Notes: generated from the letters alone by a model not told the origin. A stretch of 9,795 nucleotides of DNA from Actinomycetota bacterium (GCA_009699025.1 WLOZ01000044.1:1-9795); one strand, 5' to 3'; shown: positions 1 through 6,600, counted from the stretch's first letter. Numbers and translations are program-made.

Positions 1-768
1 ACCCCGGGCTGGGCCGCACATCTGGCGGTGGCGCTGGGCGCCAGCGACTACCTGTGCCTGGCGCGCACCGGGGCACGCATGCGCGACGTCGTGGCCGAGC
101 AGTTGGCAGACGCTGTGGCGTTCAAGCCCGATCTTGTGACTCTGCTCATCGGTGGCAACGATGTTCTTCGCTCCGACTTCAACCCTGTGCGCGTGGCACG
201 GGAAGCCCGTGACGTGTGCCTCGAGCTCACGGCTGCGGGCAGCGTTGTTCTGGTGGTTCTCCTCCACGATCCTTCGAAGGTGTTGCCTCGCGGCGGTGTG
301 GCCGTGGGTCGAGTGCTGGCGGTTCGCGCGGCAGCGGTGAACTCCGCGCTGCTGACTGATCTCGCCGGGCTGCCGGGTGTGGTGGTGCTCGACCCGCAAC
401 ACTTCGACATGGCTCACCAGCGGAGCACGTGGCACATCGACCGAATGCACCCGTCAGCCCGGGGTCACCGCGCGCTCGCTTCCATCGCGGCCGCACGACT
501 CGCGCAGCATGGCTTGTGTGCCGTGGCTCCTATTCCGCCTATTCCGGAGCAATGCCCCGGCCCCATTCTGGTGGCGGTATGGCTCGTCGCGCACGGGATT
601 CCTTGGCTGCTGCGACGCAGTGTCGACCTTCTGCCGGAGTTGGTGGGCGTTGTCATTGCCGACAGTCGAGCAGCACGGGCACGTGCCGATGATGTGGGCG
701 ATGGTCAGTCGCCTGCGGCGATGGCAGCGCCAAGCGACGCGGCCGCGGCAACCACGGCCTCGGCATAG
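1..768 (+). CDS. SGNH/GDSL-type hydrolase (esterase-like), 5' end cut by window edge
   Basis: The frame is open from base 1, so the gene starts upstream; the GTG at 28 is internal. The visible part is 255 codons, ending in TAG at 766-768. It shows the later SGNH-hydrolase blocks: a block II-like TGARMRDV segment near residues 22-29, the block III GGND motif (codons at 151-162, holding the oxyanion Asn), and the block V Asp-x-x-His as DRMHPS (Asp codon 439-441, His 448-450). The block I GDS segment with the catalytic Ser should lie just before the window. The family contains lipases, esterases and acyl-hydrolases acting on small esters or acyl groups; no substrate can be assigned. After the catalytic His there is a hydrophobic stretch (about 190-211) of the sort seen in related actinobacterial proteins, then an Ala/Asp-rich low-complexity tail. 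The last 64 bases overlap the end of convergent ndgR. Family call is fairly sure; function is open. Confidence 0.82.
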   Translation, partial: TPGWAAHLAVALGASDYLCLARTGARMRDVVAEQLADAVAFKPDLVTLLIGGNDVLRSDFNPVRVAREARDVCLELTAAGSVVLVVLLHDPSKVLPRGGVAVGRVLAVRAAAVNSALLTDLAGLPGVVVLDPQHFDMAHQRSTWHIDRMHPSARGHRALASIAAARLAQHGLCAVAPIPPIPEQCPGPILVAVWLVAHGIPWLLRRSVDLLPELVGVVIADSRAARARADDVGDGQSPAAMAAPSDAAAATTASA

Positions 769-1421
769 CGCGGCCCAGCGGCCCGTGACACCCGTTCGAC
801 CGGGCCTGACACCGACACCGCCGCGATCACCCGCCCACCCGGCGCGCGCACGGGCGCCGACACGCTGGCCACCCCCGGCTCGCGCTCTCCTAGGCTCTGT
901 GCCCAGCCTCGCCGACGCACCGCTGCCAGCGTGACGGCCGTGAAGGCGGCGCCGCGAAGCCCGCGATGAAGTCGGTCGGCGTCTTCCCACGCAAGCAGCA
1001 CCTGAGCGGCGGAGCCAGCATGCATGGTGAGGGCGCTACCCACGGGCACGCTGTCGCGCAGCCCGGTCATGCGCTCGGCGGCGGCGACGCAGATGCGCTG
1101 CTGACCCTGGCGGCGGTAGAGCTGCGCGCTCTCGCCCGTGGCGTCGCGCAGGGTGACCAGCACGGTGGAGGCAGACGACAGCAGCCGGTCTTCGCCCGCT
1201 GCCGCCGCGAGCTCGCCGAGCCGGGGACCCAGGGTGAAGCGTCCGGACACGTCGCGGGCCACCAGTCGGTGGTGTTCGAGTGCGCAGGCGAGGCGGTGTG
1301 CGGTGGGGCGCGGAAGTCCGGTGGCGTCGACTAGCCCGGCGAGCGAGAGTGGCGCGCCTTCGAGCGCAGAGAGCACTAGGGCGGCTTTGTCGAGCACCCC
1401 GACTCCGCTACTCTTGTCCAT
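705..1421 (-). CDS. ndgR: IclR-family transcriptional regulator NdgR/LtbR, beside leuCD
   Basis: A 238-residue protein of normal IclR length. An N-terminal winged helix-turn-helix covers about residues 7-65, with recognition region LVDATGLPRPTAHRLACAL; the C-terminal effector-binding domain follows from about residue 75, including GESAQLYRRQG and EREPGVASVSAPVR. By memory it is very close to Streptomyces NdgR and Corynebacterium LtbR, which control leucine (leuB, leuCD) and other amino-acid genes. The divergent position next to leuC fits that role. The ATG at 1419-1421 is chosen because the protein then begins MDKSSGVGVLDKA, as in those homologues. The same frame stays open far into antisense leuC, but that extension is not family-like. 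No Shine-Dalgarno precedes the ATG; a -10-like CAGTAT ends 6 nt before it, suggesting a leaderless mRNA. Effector and exact regulon are inferred. Confidence 0.93.
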   Translation of the reverse strand: MDKSSGVGVLDKAALVLSALEGAPLSLAGLVDATGLPRPTAHRLACALEHHRLVARDVSGRFTLGPRLGELAAAAGEDRLLSSASTVLVTLRDATGESAQLYRRQGQQRICVAAAERMTGLRDSVPVGSALTMHAGSAAQVLLAWEDADRLHRGLRGAAFTAVTLAAVRRRGWAQSLGEREPGVASVSAPVRAPGGRVIAAVSVSGPVERVSRAAGPRYAEAVVAAAASLGAAIAAGD

Positions 1422-1427
1422 GAAGTG

Positions 1428-1457
1428 ATACTGATGTCTCACTATCCGAGACGTCAA
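1428..1457 (-). promoter_or_regulatory. Putative ndgR promoter, leaderless
   Basis: On the minus strand, TTGACG (plus-strand 1452-1457) serves as a -35 match and CAGTAT (1428-1433) as a -10-like hexamer, 18 bp apart. The predicted transcription start, 7 nt after the -10, falls on the A of the ndgR ATG (1421). The region upstream of that ATG has no Shine-Dalgarno sequence, which agrees with leaderless translation, common in Actinomycetota. The -10 lacks the first T of TAnnnT, so this is a moderate match only. Confidence 0.45.
1433..1455. promoter_or_regulatory. Inverted repeat, likely NdgR/LtbR operator
   Basis: GATGTCTC (1433-1440) and GAGACGTC (1448-1455) are inverted copies matching at 7 of 8 positions, separated by ACTATCC. 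The repeat is centred in the ndgR-leuC divergent region and overlaps the proposed ndgR -35. NdgR/LtbR proteins are known to bind this intergenic region in other actinobacteria, so the site probably mediates autoregulation and control of leuCD. That assignment is inferred from position and symmetry. Confidence 0.55.
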
Positions 1458-1472
1458 GTCTGACGAGCCACC

Positions 1473-1479
1473 GGAGGGG
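1473..1479 (+). promoter_or_regulatory. leuC ribosome binding site
   Basis: GGAGGGG lies just upstream of ATG 1482, with 4 nt between the GGAGG core and the start. It supports the chosen leuC start and shows that leuC is translated from a leadered mRNA, unlike the proposed leaderless ndgR opposite. Confidence 0.8.
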
Positions 1480-1481
1480 TC

Positions 1482-2888
1482 ATGGGTCTCACGCTGTCTG
1501 AGAAGGTCTGGAACCAGCACGTCGTCGTACGCGAAGAGGGTGCGCCCGATCTCCTCTACATCGACCTGCACCTTGTGCATGAGGTCACCAGCCCGCAGGC
1601 CTTTGGCGGCCTCCGCGACAACGGCCGCACAGTGCGCCGACCCGACCTCACCGTCGCCACCGAAGACCACAACATCCCCACCGTCGACATCGACAAGCCG
1701 ATCGCCGACCCGGTGTCGAGGGCCCAGATCGAGGCCCTCACGGCCAACACCGCCGAGTTCGGCATCACCCTGCACCCCCTCGGCGACATTGAGCAGGGCA
1801 TCGTGCACGTGGTGGGCCCGCAGCTCGGACTCACGCAGCCCGGCATGACCGTGGTGTGCGGCGACTCGCACACCTCGACCCACGGAGCCTTCGGCGCACT
1901 TGCGTTCGGAATCGGCACCAGCGAGGTCGAGCACGTGATGGCCACCCAGACCCTGCCGCTCAAGCCCTTCAAAACCCTCGCGGTCAACGTCGAAGGACAC
2001 CTTCCCGAGGGAGTCACCGCCAAGGATCTCATCCTCGCCATCACCACCAAGATCGGTACCGGCGGTGGCCAGGGCTACGTCATCGAGTATCGCGGGCAGG
2101 CCATCCGAGATCTGTCGATGGAAGGTCGCATGACCATCTGCAACATGTCGATCGAGGCGGGTGCCCGCGCGGGCATGATCGGCCCCGACGACGTGACCTT
2201 CGACTACCTCGAGGGCCGCACCTACGCGCCCAAGGACGAGCTCTGGTACGAGGCCGTCAAGCACTGGCGCACCCTGGTTACCGACGACGATGCCGTGTTC
2301 GACGCCGAGGTGTCGATCGATGCGTCGGTACTCACTCCCTTCGTGACCTGGGGAACCAACCCGGGTCAGGGAGTTCCTCTGGGCGGCTCCGTGCCCGTTC
2401 CCGCAGAGATTGACGATCCCCGTGCGCGAGCGGCGGCTGAGAAGGCCATCGCCTACATGGGGCTCACCGCCGGAATGCCCATGCGCGACGTCACTGTTGA
2501 CACCGTTTTCGTGGGGTCGTGCACCAACGGCCGCATTGAAGACCTCCGGGTCGTGGCCGACGTCCTGCGCGGACGCACGGTTGCTAGCACAGTGCGCATG
2601 CTGATTGTTCCGGGCTCAGCGCGGGTTCGACTCGAGGCCGAGGCCGAGGGTCTCGATGAGGTGTTTATCGCCGCTGGAGCCGAGTGGAGGCACGCCGGCT
2701 GCTCGATGTGTCTGGCCATGAACCCCGACAAGCTCACCCCCGGCGAGCGCAGCGCGTCGACCTCCAACCGCAACTTCGAGGGTCGCCAAGGCCCCGGCGG
2801 TCGCACGCACCTCGTATCGCCTCAGGTGGCCGCCGCCACCGCGGTCACCGGCCACCTCGCCGCCCCCTCCGACCTCGCCGCCCTCTAA
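1482..2888 (+). CDS. leuC: 3-isopropylmalate dehydratase large subunit
   Basis: LeuC and LeuD together isomerise 2-isopropylmalate to 3-isopropylmalate in cytosolic leucine synthesis, using a 4Fe-4S cluster as in aconitase. The protein has 468 residues, the normal length. It begins [14 protein letters not shown] and contains [12 protein letters not shown]. The cluster ligands are Cys347 (in [11 protein letters not shown]) and Cys407 and Cys410 (in [11 protein letters not shown]), the same numbering as in the classic bacterial enzyme. ATG 1482 is preceded by GGAGGGG at 1473-1479, a strong though rather close ribosome site. leuD follows after 12 bp, so the two are one operon. Control probably comes from divergently transcribed NdgR through the inverted repeat at 1433-1455. 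I could not pick a confident plus-strand -10/-35 pair. The roughly 60-nt space has no room for a leader-peptide attenuator. Nothing abnormal is seen in the reading frame. Confidence 0.98.
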   Translation: MGLTLSEKVWNQHVVVREEGAPDLLYIDLHLVHEVTSPQAFGGLRDNGRTVRRPDLTVATEDHNIPTVDIDKPIADPVSRAQIEALTANTAEFGITLHPLGDIEQGIVHVVGPQLGLTQPGMTVVCGDSHTSTHGAFGALAFGIGTSEVEHVMATQTLPLKPFKTLAVNVEGHLPEGVTAKDLILAITTKIGTGGGQGYVIEYRGQAIRDLSMEGRMTICNMSIEAGARAGMIGPDDVTFDYLEGRTYAPKDELWYEAVKHWRTLVTDDDAVFDAEVSIDASVLTPFVTWGTNPGQGVPLGGSVPVPAEIDDPRARAAAEKAIAYMGLTAGMPMRDVTVDTVFVGSCTNGRIEDLRVVADVLRGRTVASTVRMLIVPGSARVRLEAEAEGLDEVFIAAGAEWRHAGCSMCLAMNPDKLTPGERSASTSNRNFEGRQGPGGRTHLVSPQVAAATAVTGHLAAPSDLAAL

Positions 2889-2900
2889 CCAGGAGCTCCC

Positions 2901-3497
2901 ATGGAATCGTTCACTGTTCACACCGGCACGGTGCTTCCGCTGCGTCACAGCAACGTCGACACCGACCAGATCATCCCCGCGGAGAACCTCAAGCGCATCA
3001 GCCGCCACGGGTTCGAAAACGCCCTGTTCTCGGCGTGGCGCAAGAACCCCGACTTCGAGATGAACCAGCCCCAGTTCCAGGGAGCCACCATCTTGGTGGC
3101 GGGTCACGACTTCGGCACCGGATCGTCGCGCGAGCACGCCTGTTGGGCGCTCCAGGACTACGGGTTCAAGGTGGTGCTCTCGAGCCGGTTCGCCGACATC
3201 TTCCGTGGCAACTCAGGCAAGGTGGGCCTGCTCACGGCGGTCGTGCCCGAGACATTCGTCGAGCAGCTCTGGAACGCGGTCGAGGCCGACCCAACCCTGC
3301 CGGTGACCGTTGACCTCGTGGCGCAGACCGTCGTGGCCGGCGATCTGTCCTCCGAGTTCGAGGTCGACGCGCACGTGCGCGGTCGCTTGCTCGAGGGCCT
3401 CGACGACATCGGGCTGACCCTGCGACACGTCGATGCCATCACCGCCTTTGAGGCGACGAGGCCGACCTATCTGCCGCGCGTCGGGGTGCAGGGCTAA
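2901..3497 (+). CDS. leuD: 3-isopropylmalate dehydratase small subunit
   Basis: LeuD is the swivel-domain partner of LeuC in isopropylmalate isomerase. The protein has 198 residues, normal length. Diagnostic segments are [16 protein letters not shown] (about 18-33), [17 protein letters not shown] (68-84), which carries the substrate-contacting Gly-Ser-Ser-Arg loop, and the [18 protein letters not shown] stretch (94-111). ATG 2901 has AGGAG at 2891-2895 with 5-nt spacing. It lies 12 bp after the leuC stop, so it is co-transcribed. The TAA stop (3495-3497) sits in the loop of a small inverted repeat. The frame is intact with nothing unusual. Confidence 0.98.
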   Translation: MESFTVHTGTVLPLRHSNVDTDQIIPAENLKRISRHGFENALFSAWRKNPDFEMNQPQFQGATILVAGHDFGTGSSREHACWALQDYGFKVVLSSRFADIFRGNSGKVGLLTAVVPETFVEQLWNAVEADPTLPVTVDLVAQTVVAGDLSSEFEVDAHVRGRLLEGLDDIGLTLRHVDAITAFEATRPTYLPRVGVQG

Positions 3498-3513
3498 GTT
3501 CTCGGCCCTGCGC
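3486..3513 (+). terminator. Possible weak hairpin at the end of leuD
   Basis: GCAGGGC (3488-3494) and GCCCTGC (3505-3511) form a perfect 7-bp stem around a 10-nt loop holding the leuD stop codon; one wobble and one G-C pair can extend it. There is no T-run afterwards (CGCAAAACCC), so it is not a classical terminator. It may simply reflect coding sequence, or may partly separate leuCD from hup. Confidence 0.3.
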
Positions 3514-3572
3514 GCAAAACCCTTGTGGCGCAACACACAGCGTCGGTGCACCGTACTGAGGTCTCCATCAGG

Positions 3573-3578
3573 TAGGTT
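3573..3578 (+). promoter_or_regulatory. Candidate -10 box for hup
   Basis: TAGGTT fits the actinobacterial TAnnnT -10 pattern and lies in the 131-bp leuD-hup gap. It predicts a start near 3585 and a leader of about 44 nt. No good -35 is visible at 17-18 bp, so the call rests on the -10 and position alone. Confidence 0.4.
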
Positions 3579-3586
3579 GGTCGCAG

Positions 3587-3604
3587 ACCGAGAACCGGCT
3601 CGGT
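3587..3604 (+). promoter_or_regulatory. Short hairpin in the hup leader
   Basis: ACCGAG (3587-3592) and CTCGGT (3599-3604) pair around a 6-nt loop, right after the predicted hup transcription start. A 5'-terminal stem of this sort could protect an abundant mRNA, but a 6-bp stem in G/C-rich DNA can occur by chance. Confidence 0.3.
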
Positions 3605-3617
3605 TTCCCATCGTTTC

Positions 3618-3623
3618 GGAGGA
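3618..3623 (+). promoter_or_regulatory. hup ribosome binding site deciding the start
   Basis: GGAGGA sits 5 nt before GTG 3629 and 11 nt before the alternative in-frame GTG 3635. The spacing favours GTG 3629, giving MSVNKAELID; starting at 3635 would give MNKAELID, which is closer to the usual HU N-terminus. Confidence 0.75.
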
Positions 3624-3628
3624 CATTC

Positions 3629-3952
3629 GTGAGTGTGAACAAGGCTGAGCTGATCGACCGACTTGCCGCGCGCCTGAGCACCAGTAAGAAGGAAGCCGGC
3701 GAGATCGTCGACGCCGTAATCAACGAGATTTCGACGGCCGTTGCCCAGGGCGAGAAGGTCGCGCTCACCGGCTTCGGCGTGTTCGAGAAGACCGACCGCG
3801 CTGCGCGCATCGGTCGTAACCCGCGTACTGGCGAAGAGGTCAAGATTGCCGCGACGTCACTGCCCAAGTTCCGTCCCGGAGCCGACTTCAAGAAGATCGT
3901 CGCCAGCACTAAGTCTGTCGCCAAGAAGGCTGCTCCCGCGAAGAAGAAGTAG
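3629..3952 (+). CDS. hup: HU-family nucleoid DNA-binding protein
   Basis: HU dimers bind and bend DNA with little sequence preference, compacting the nucleoid. The protein has 107 residues. The HU core spans about residues 4-92: NKAELIDRLA at the start, the GFGVFE strand (48-53), and the DNA-intercalating arm ARIGRNPRTGE (59-69) with the tip proline at Pro65. The last 15 or so residues (ASTKSVAKKAAPAKKK) are a short Lys/Ala tail. Mycobacterial and streptomycete HupB/HupS proteins carry a much longer tail of this composition, so this one is intermediate between plain HU and the long actinobacterial form. The gene stands alone, with its own probable promoter and a strong hairpin 13 nt after the stop. 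Location beside leuCD is the usual actinobacterial one. The start codon is GTG, chosen by its ribosome site. Confidence 0.96.
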   Translation: MSVNKAELIDRLAARLSTSKKEAGEIVDAVINEISTAVAQGEKVALTGFGVFEKTDRAARIGRNPRTGEEVKIAATSLPKFRPGADFKKIVASTKSVAKKAAPAKKK

Positions 3953-3965
3953 TCTCCGCACCCTT

Positions 3966-3998
3966 CTGTGGCCCGGCCCCTGAGGGGTCGGGCCACAG
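3966..3998. terminator. Strong hairpin terminator between hup and cofC
   Basis: CTGTGGCCCGGCCCC (3966-3980) pairs with the arm at 3984-3998 over 15 positions, 14 Watson-Crick plus one G-U, with a TGA loop. The plus-strand tail is TTGTGTCC, only moderately T-rich. It lies 13 nt after the hup stop and 17 nt beyond the cofC stop on the other strand, so it probably stops transcription from both sides. Confidence 0.8.
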
Positions 3999-4014
3999 TT
4001 GTGTCCGGGTGCGC

Positions 4015-4656
4015 TCAGGCCGGGCTCACCGTTTCGAGAACGTCGGCGGTGGCAGGGCCAACCCCGATTTCGATCACGGCCGCGAGGTGAGCGGCGATGT
4101 CGACGTCGCGCCGCAGACCCGGGCAGTCGTCGAGATCGAGCGGATAGGCGCCTGACGCGAGGTGCTCGTCGGACGACGCGATACCGAAGGCGGCGCCGAG
4201 CCCCACTCCGGGACGGGCCGTGAGCAGCACCGTGCCGACACCGTCGGCGTCGGGCACGTAGCAGCGTCTGCGGGGCCAGGCCGCCCGCAGGGCGCGCTCG
4301 AGTTCGTCGGCGCGCAGTGCAGGAAGGTCGCCGGCGAGGGCAGCCACCCCGACCTCGGCGTTGCGGGCACGTGCTGTGGTGGCGCCGTGCTCGAAGGCGA
4401 CGTTGAGCCCGCCGCGGACATCAGAGATCACCCGTGCCCCCTGGGCGCGCAGCACCGCGGTGGCACGCGGGTCGTCGGTAACGACCACGACCTCCGACAC
4501 GATGGGGCACGCGAGGGCCGCGGCAACCACGTCGCGCGCGAACGCCAAGGCCAGATGCGCGCGCCTGTCGTCTTCCACCTCTAGTCGCGTCTTGCTGCGG
4601 TCAAGCGGCTTGAGCGGAATGATCACGGCCCAATTCGGCACTCCGGGGGCTCCCAT
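4015..4656 (-). CDS. cofC: Phosphoenolpyruvate/2-phospholactate guanylyltransferase of F420 synthesis
   Basis: CofC (FbiD in mycobacteria) transfers GMP from GTP to phosphoenolpyruvate or 2-phospholactate, making the activated precursor that is joined to Fo in coenzyme F420 synthesis. The protein has 213 residues, typical for the family. Visible features are the nucleotide-binding N-terminus WAVIIPLKPLDRSKTRL (9-25), VVVVTDDPRA (56-65), the RGGLNVAFEHG segment (81-91) and the metal-binding LAGDLPAL stretch with Asp110. ATG 4656 has AAGGA (plus-strand 4664-4668) 7 nt upstream. The frame stays open upstream through antisense plsC, but only this start matches the family N-terminus. It converges with hup and diverges from plsC across 96 bp. 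No other F420 gene is in the window. In mycobacteria fbiD also lies in the leuCD-hupB-gpsA region. Whether the substrate is PEP or phospholactate cannot be told from sequence; PEP is usual in actinobacteria. Confidence 0.92.
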   Translation of the reverse strand: MGAPGVPNWAVIIPLKPLDRSKTRLEVEDDRRAHLALAFARDVVAAALACPIVSEVVVVTDDPRATAVLRAQGARVISDVRGGLNVAFEHGATTARARNAEVGVAALAGDLPALRADELERALRAAWPRRRCYVPDADGVGTVLLTARPGVGLGAAFGIASSDEHLASGAYPLDLDDCPGLRRDVDIAAHLAAVIEIGVGPATADVLETVSPA

Positions 4657-4667
4657 GGGTTGATCCT

Positions 4668-4693
4668 TGCACTCACACGTCCTAGCGAGTGCA
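4668..4693. promoter_or_regulatory. Inverted repeat in the cofC-plsC divergent region
   Basis: TGCACTC (4668-4674) and GAGTGCA (4687-4693) are perfect inverted copies 12 bp apart; a further GTGCAA occurs at 4713-4718. The left arm abuts the cofC ribosome site. It could be an operator for the divergent pair, but no regulator is known to me for it and chance is possible. Confidence 0.3.
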
Positions 4694-4742
4694 TCGAGTC
4701 GGGCGTCGTCGCGTGCAACCATGGGCGGTCGGGGAGAAGGGC

Positions 4743-4747
4743 GGGAG
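4743..4747 (+). promoter_or_regulatory. plsC ribosome binding site deciding the start
   Basis: GGGAG, 5 nt before ATG 4753, is the best ribosome site near the plsC N-terminus. The downstream ATG 4786 has only a weak GGGTG-like sequence, and the upstream TTG 4660 has none in a sensible place. Confidence 0.6.
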
Positions 4748-4752
4748 ACCTG

Positions 4753-5523
4753 ATGGGCCGGGTAAGGCACAGCAGCAGGGTGACTATGTCGGCCTCGTAC
4801 CGGCTGGTGGTGGTGGCGCTGCGCCCACTGCTGATGTCGCTCACCCGTCGCGACTGGCGCGGTGCCGAGCAGCTGCGCGTCGGCGGTTCCCTCGATCACG
4901 GCATCGTGGTGGCGGTCAATCACCTCTCCTGGTTCGACCCCCTCGTGGTCTCGCACTTCCTGGTCGACAACGGTCGGCTGCCACGATTCCTGGCCAAGGA
5001 CGTGATGTTCAGGGTGCCGGTCGTGGGGCGAATCGTGCGAGGAGCAGGCCAAATCCCGGTGCACCGTGGCACTGCCGAAGCAGCAGAAGCACTCACCTCT
5101 GCCGTTGCGGCCGCGCGTGCGGGGGAGTGCGTGCTGGTGTACCCCGAGGGCACCCTCACGCGATCGCCCGGCCTGTGGCCGATGACGGGTAAGTCGGGGG
5201 CGGTGCGCATTGCGCTCGAGAGCGGTGCACCGCTGGTGCCGGTGGCGCAGTGGGGTGCCCACCAGGTGATGCGCCCCTACGTGAAGGAGCTCCGACTCTT
5301 CCCGCGCAAGACCATGCGCGTGTGGGCGGGCCCACCCCTTGACCTTGACGACCTGCGGGGCCACCCAGCATCGGACGCTGAGCTCGTCGATGCGACCGAG
5401 CGGTTGATGTCGGCGATCACCGGGCTGCTTGAGCAGATCCGGGGCGAGGTCGCCCCGACACCGCGCTTCGCGTGGCCGCTTTTGCCACCTGCCGGGTCAG
5501 GGCAGGGCAGGATGACCACATGA
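4753..5523 (+). CDS. plsC: 1-acyl-sn-glycerol-3-phosphate acyltransferase (PlsC family)
   Basis: Enzymes of this family acylate lysophosphatidic acid to phosphatidic acid at the inner face of the membrane. From ATG 4753 the protein has 256 residues. The acyltransferase motif I is NHLSWFD (56-62), with the catalytic His57-x4-Asp62; the motif around Arg105 reads IPVHRGT; motif III is VYPEGTLT (129-136), with the Glu132 phosphate-binding loop; a PLVPVAQWG stretch (160-168) is motif IV-like. A hydrophobic N-terminal segment (about 17-30) may aid membrane association. ATG 4786 (MSASYRLVV) is an alternative start that also matches homologues. The stop overlaps the gpsA start as ATGA, so the pair is translationally coupled: GpsA makes glycerol-3-phosphate, which PlsC uses after one prior acylation. 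Exact acyl acceptor is inferred from family. Confidence 0.93.
   Translation: MGRVRHSSRVTMSASYRLVVVALRPLLMSLTRRDWRGAEQLRVGGSLDHGIVVAVNHLSWFDPLVVSHFLVDNGRLPRFLAKDVMFRVPVVGRIVRGAGQIPVHRGTAEAAEALTSAVAAARAGECVLVYPEGTLTRSPGLWPMTGKSGAVRIALESGAPLVPVAQWGAHQVMRPYVKELRLFPRKTMRVWAGPPLDLDDLRGHPASDAELVDATERLMSAITGLLEQIRGEVAPTPRFAWPLLPPAGSGQGRMTT
5509..5512 (+). promoter_or_regulatory. gpsA ribosome binding site inside the end of plsC
   Basis: AGGA sits 7 nt before ATG 5520, inside the last plsC codons. It supports 5520 as the gpsA start and translational coupling through the ATGA overlap at 5520-5523. Confidence 0.65.
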
Positions 5524-6524
5524 CGCGCGTGGCCGTGATGGGCAGTGGTTCGTGGGGCACGGCGTTCAGCATGGTGCTGGCCGACGCGGGCTCCGACGTC
5601 ACGCTGTGGGCCCGTGAGCCGCACCTAGCCGAGTCGATCGGCCGTGACCACGTCAACCCCGCCTACCACCCGGGCATCGCCCTGCCGGCATCGCTGCGCG
5701 CTACCTCCGACGTGGCGCAGGCGCTCGACGGCGCCGCAATCGTGGTGCTGGCCATCCCGTCGCAGACGCTGCGCGAGAACCTCTCGACATGGCGCCCGCT
5801 GCTGCCTCCGGGCTCGACCCTCGTGTCGCTCATCAAGGGCATCGAAGTGGGCACCACGCTGCGCATGAGCGAGGTGATCTGTGAGGTGGCAGGGGTGGGC
5901 TCCGAGCGGATCGCGGTGGTGTCAGGCCCGAATCTCGCGCGCGAGATCGCACAGCGACAGCCGGCCGCCACCACCGTGGCCTGCGCCGACGAGGAGGCGG
6001 CGGTTCGGCTGCAGGACTCATGCTCGAACGCCTACTTCCGCCCCTACTGGACCACCGATGTGATTGGGGTCGAGATCGGGGGCGCGGTGAAGAACGTCAT
6101 CGCGCTCGCCAACGGCATGGCGGTGGGCATGGGCTTCGGAGAAAACGCGCAGGCGTCACTCATCACGCGCGGCCTCGTCGAAATGACCCGACTCGGGGTC
6201 GCGCTAGGCGCAGAATCTGAGACCTTTCTCGGGCTTGCTGGCATCGGCGACCTGATTGCCACCTGCTCGTCGCCGCTGTCACGCAACCGCACCTTCGGCG
6301 AGAACCTGGGCCGCGGGCTCTCGGTCGACGAGACCATCGCGTCCACCAAGCAGACCTGCGAGGGCGTGAAGAGCTGTCAGGCGATTCTCGACCTCGCGCG
6401 CCACCACGGGGTCGACGTGCCCATCACCGAGCAGGTGGTCAACGTGGTGCATCGCGGGATGCCGCCAGCCGACATGCTGCGCGCCTTCATGAGCCGCGAG
6501 ACCAAGGCCGAGGGCATCGTCTAG
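5520..6524 (+). CDS. gpsA: NAD(P)-dependent glycerol-3-phosphate dehydrogenase
   Basis: GpsA reduces dihydroxyacetone phosphate to sn-glycerol-3-phosphate, the backbone for phospholipids. The protein has 334 residues, the usual length. The Rossmann fingerprint VAVMGSGSWGTAF (4-16) carries GxGxxG. Further family segments are SLIKGIE with Lys106, SGPNLAREI (135-143), the catalytic-lysine stretch GGAVKNVIALANG with Lys191, GIGDLIATCSSPLSRNRTFG (241-260), which contacts substrate and cofactor, and the typical EGV near 281. ATG 5520 begins MTRVAVMGSG; the same frame is open further upstream in plsC, but that extension is not conserved in type. The 4-bp overlap with plsC shows one transcription unit. 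Downstream, 76 nt on, begins a large hairpin that probably ends the unit. The frame is intact. Confidence 0.98.
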   Translation: MTRVAVMGSGSWGTAFSMVLADAGSDVTLWAREPHLAESIGRDHVNPAYHPGIALPASLRATSDVAQALDGAAIVVLAIPSQTLRENLSTWRPLLPPGSTLVSLIKGIEVGTTLRMSEVICEVAGVGSERIAVVSGPNLAREIAQRQPAATTVACADEEAAVRLQDSCSNAYFRPYWTTDVIGVEIGGAVKNVIALANGMAVGMGFGENAQASLITRGLVEMTRLGVALGAESETFLGLAGIGDLIATCSSPLSRNRTFGENLGRGLSVDETIASTKQTCEGVKSCQAILDLARHHGVDVPITEQVVNVVHRGMPPADMLRAFMSRETKAEGIV

Positions 6525-6600
6525 CGTCGTTGCTCACCTCGCGGGGTGCGTGGCCCACGGTGTCAGCTCGAGGCGATTCGCCGAACAACCTTCCCGCTAA

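Noticed and set aside
966..1334. Plus-strand ORF of 122 codons.
   Set aside because: It is fully antisense to ndgR, and its open frame follows from the G/C bias of the real gene.
1422..1481. Leucine attenuator or T-box before leuC.
   Set aside because: Only 60 bp are available, with no Leu-rich leader peptide and no terminator/antiterminator pair or T-box sequence.
1422..2264. The ndgR frame stays open for 281 more codons upstream, antisense to leuC.
   Set aside because: Homologous IclR proteins begin at MDKSSGVGV. The extension lies opposite a strongly conserved gene and reflects G/C-rich codon bias.
4660..4752. In-frame TTG upstream start for plsC.
   Set aside because: No ribosome site in a sensible position, would almost abut the cofC start, and the extra residues do not resemble the family; ATG 4753 has GGGAG 5 nt upstream.
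5472..5519. In-frame earlier start for gpsA inside plsC.
   Set aside because: GpsA proteins start just before the GxGxxG fingerprint; ATG 5520 has a ribosome site and the ATGA overlap.
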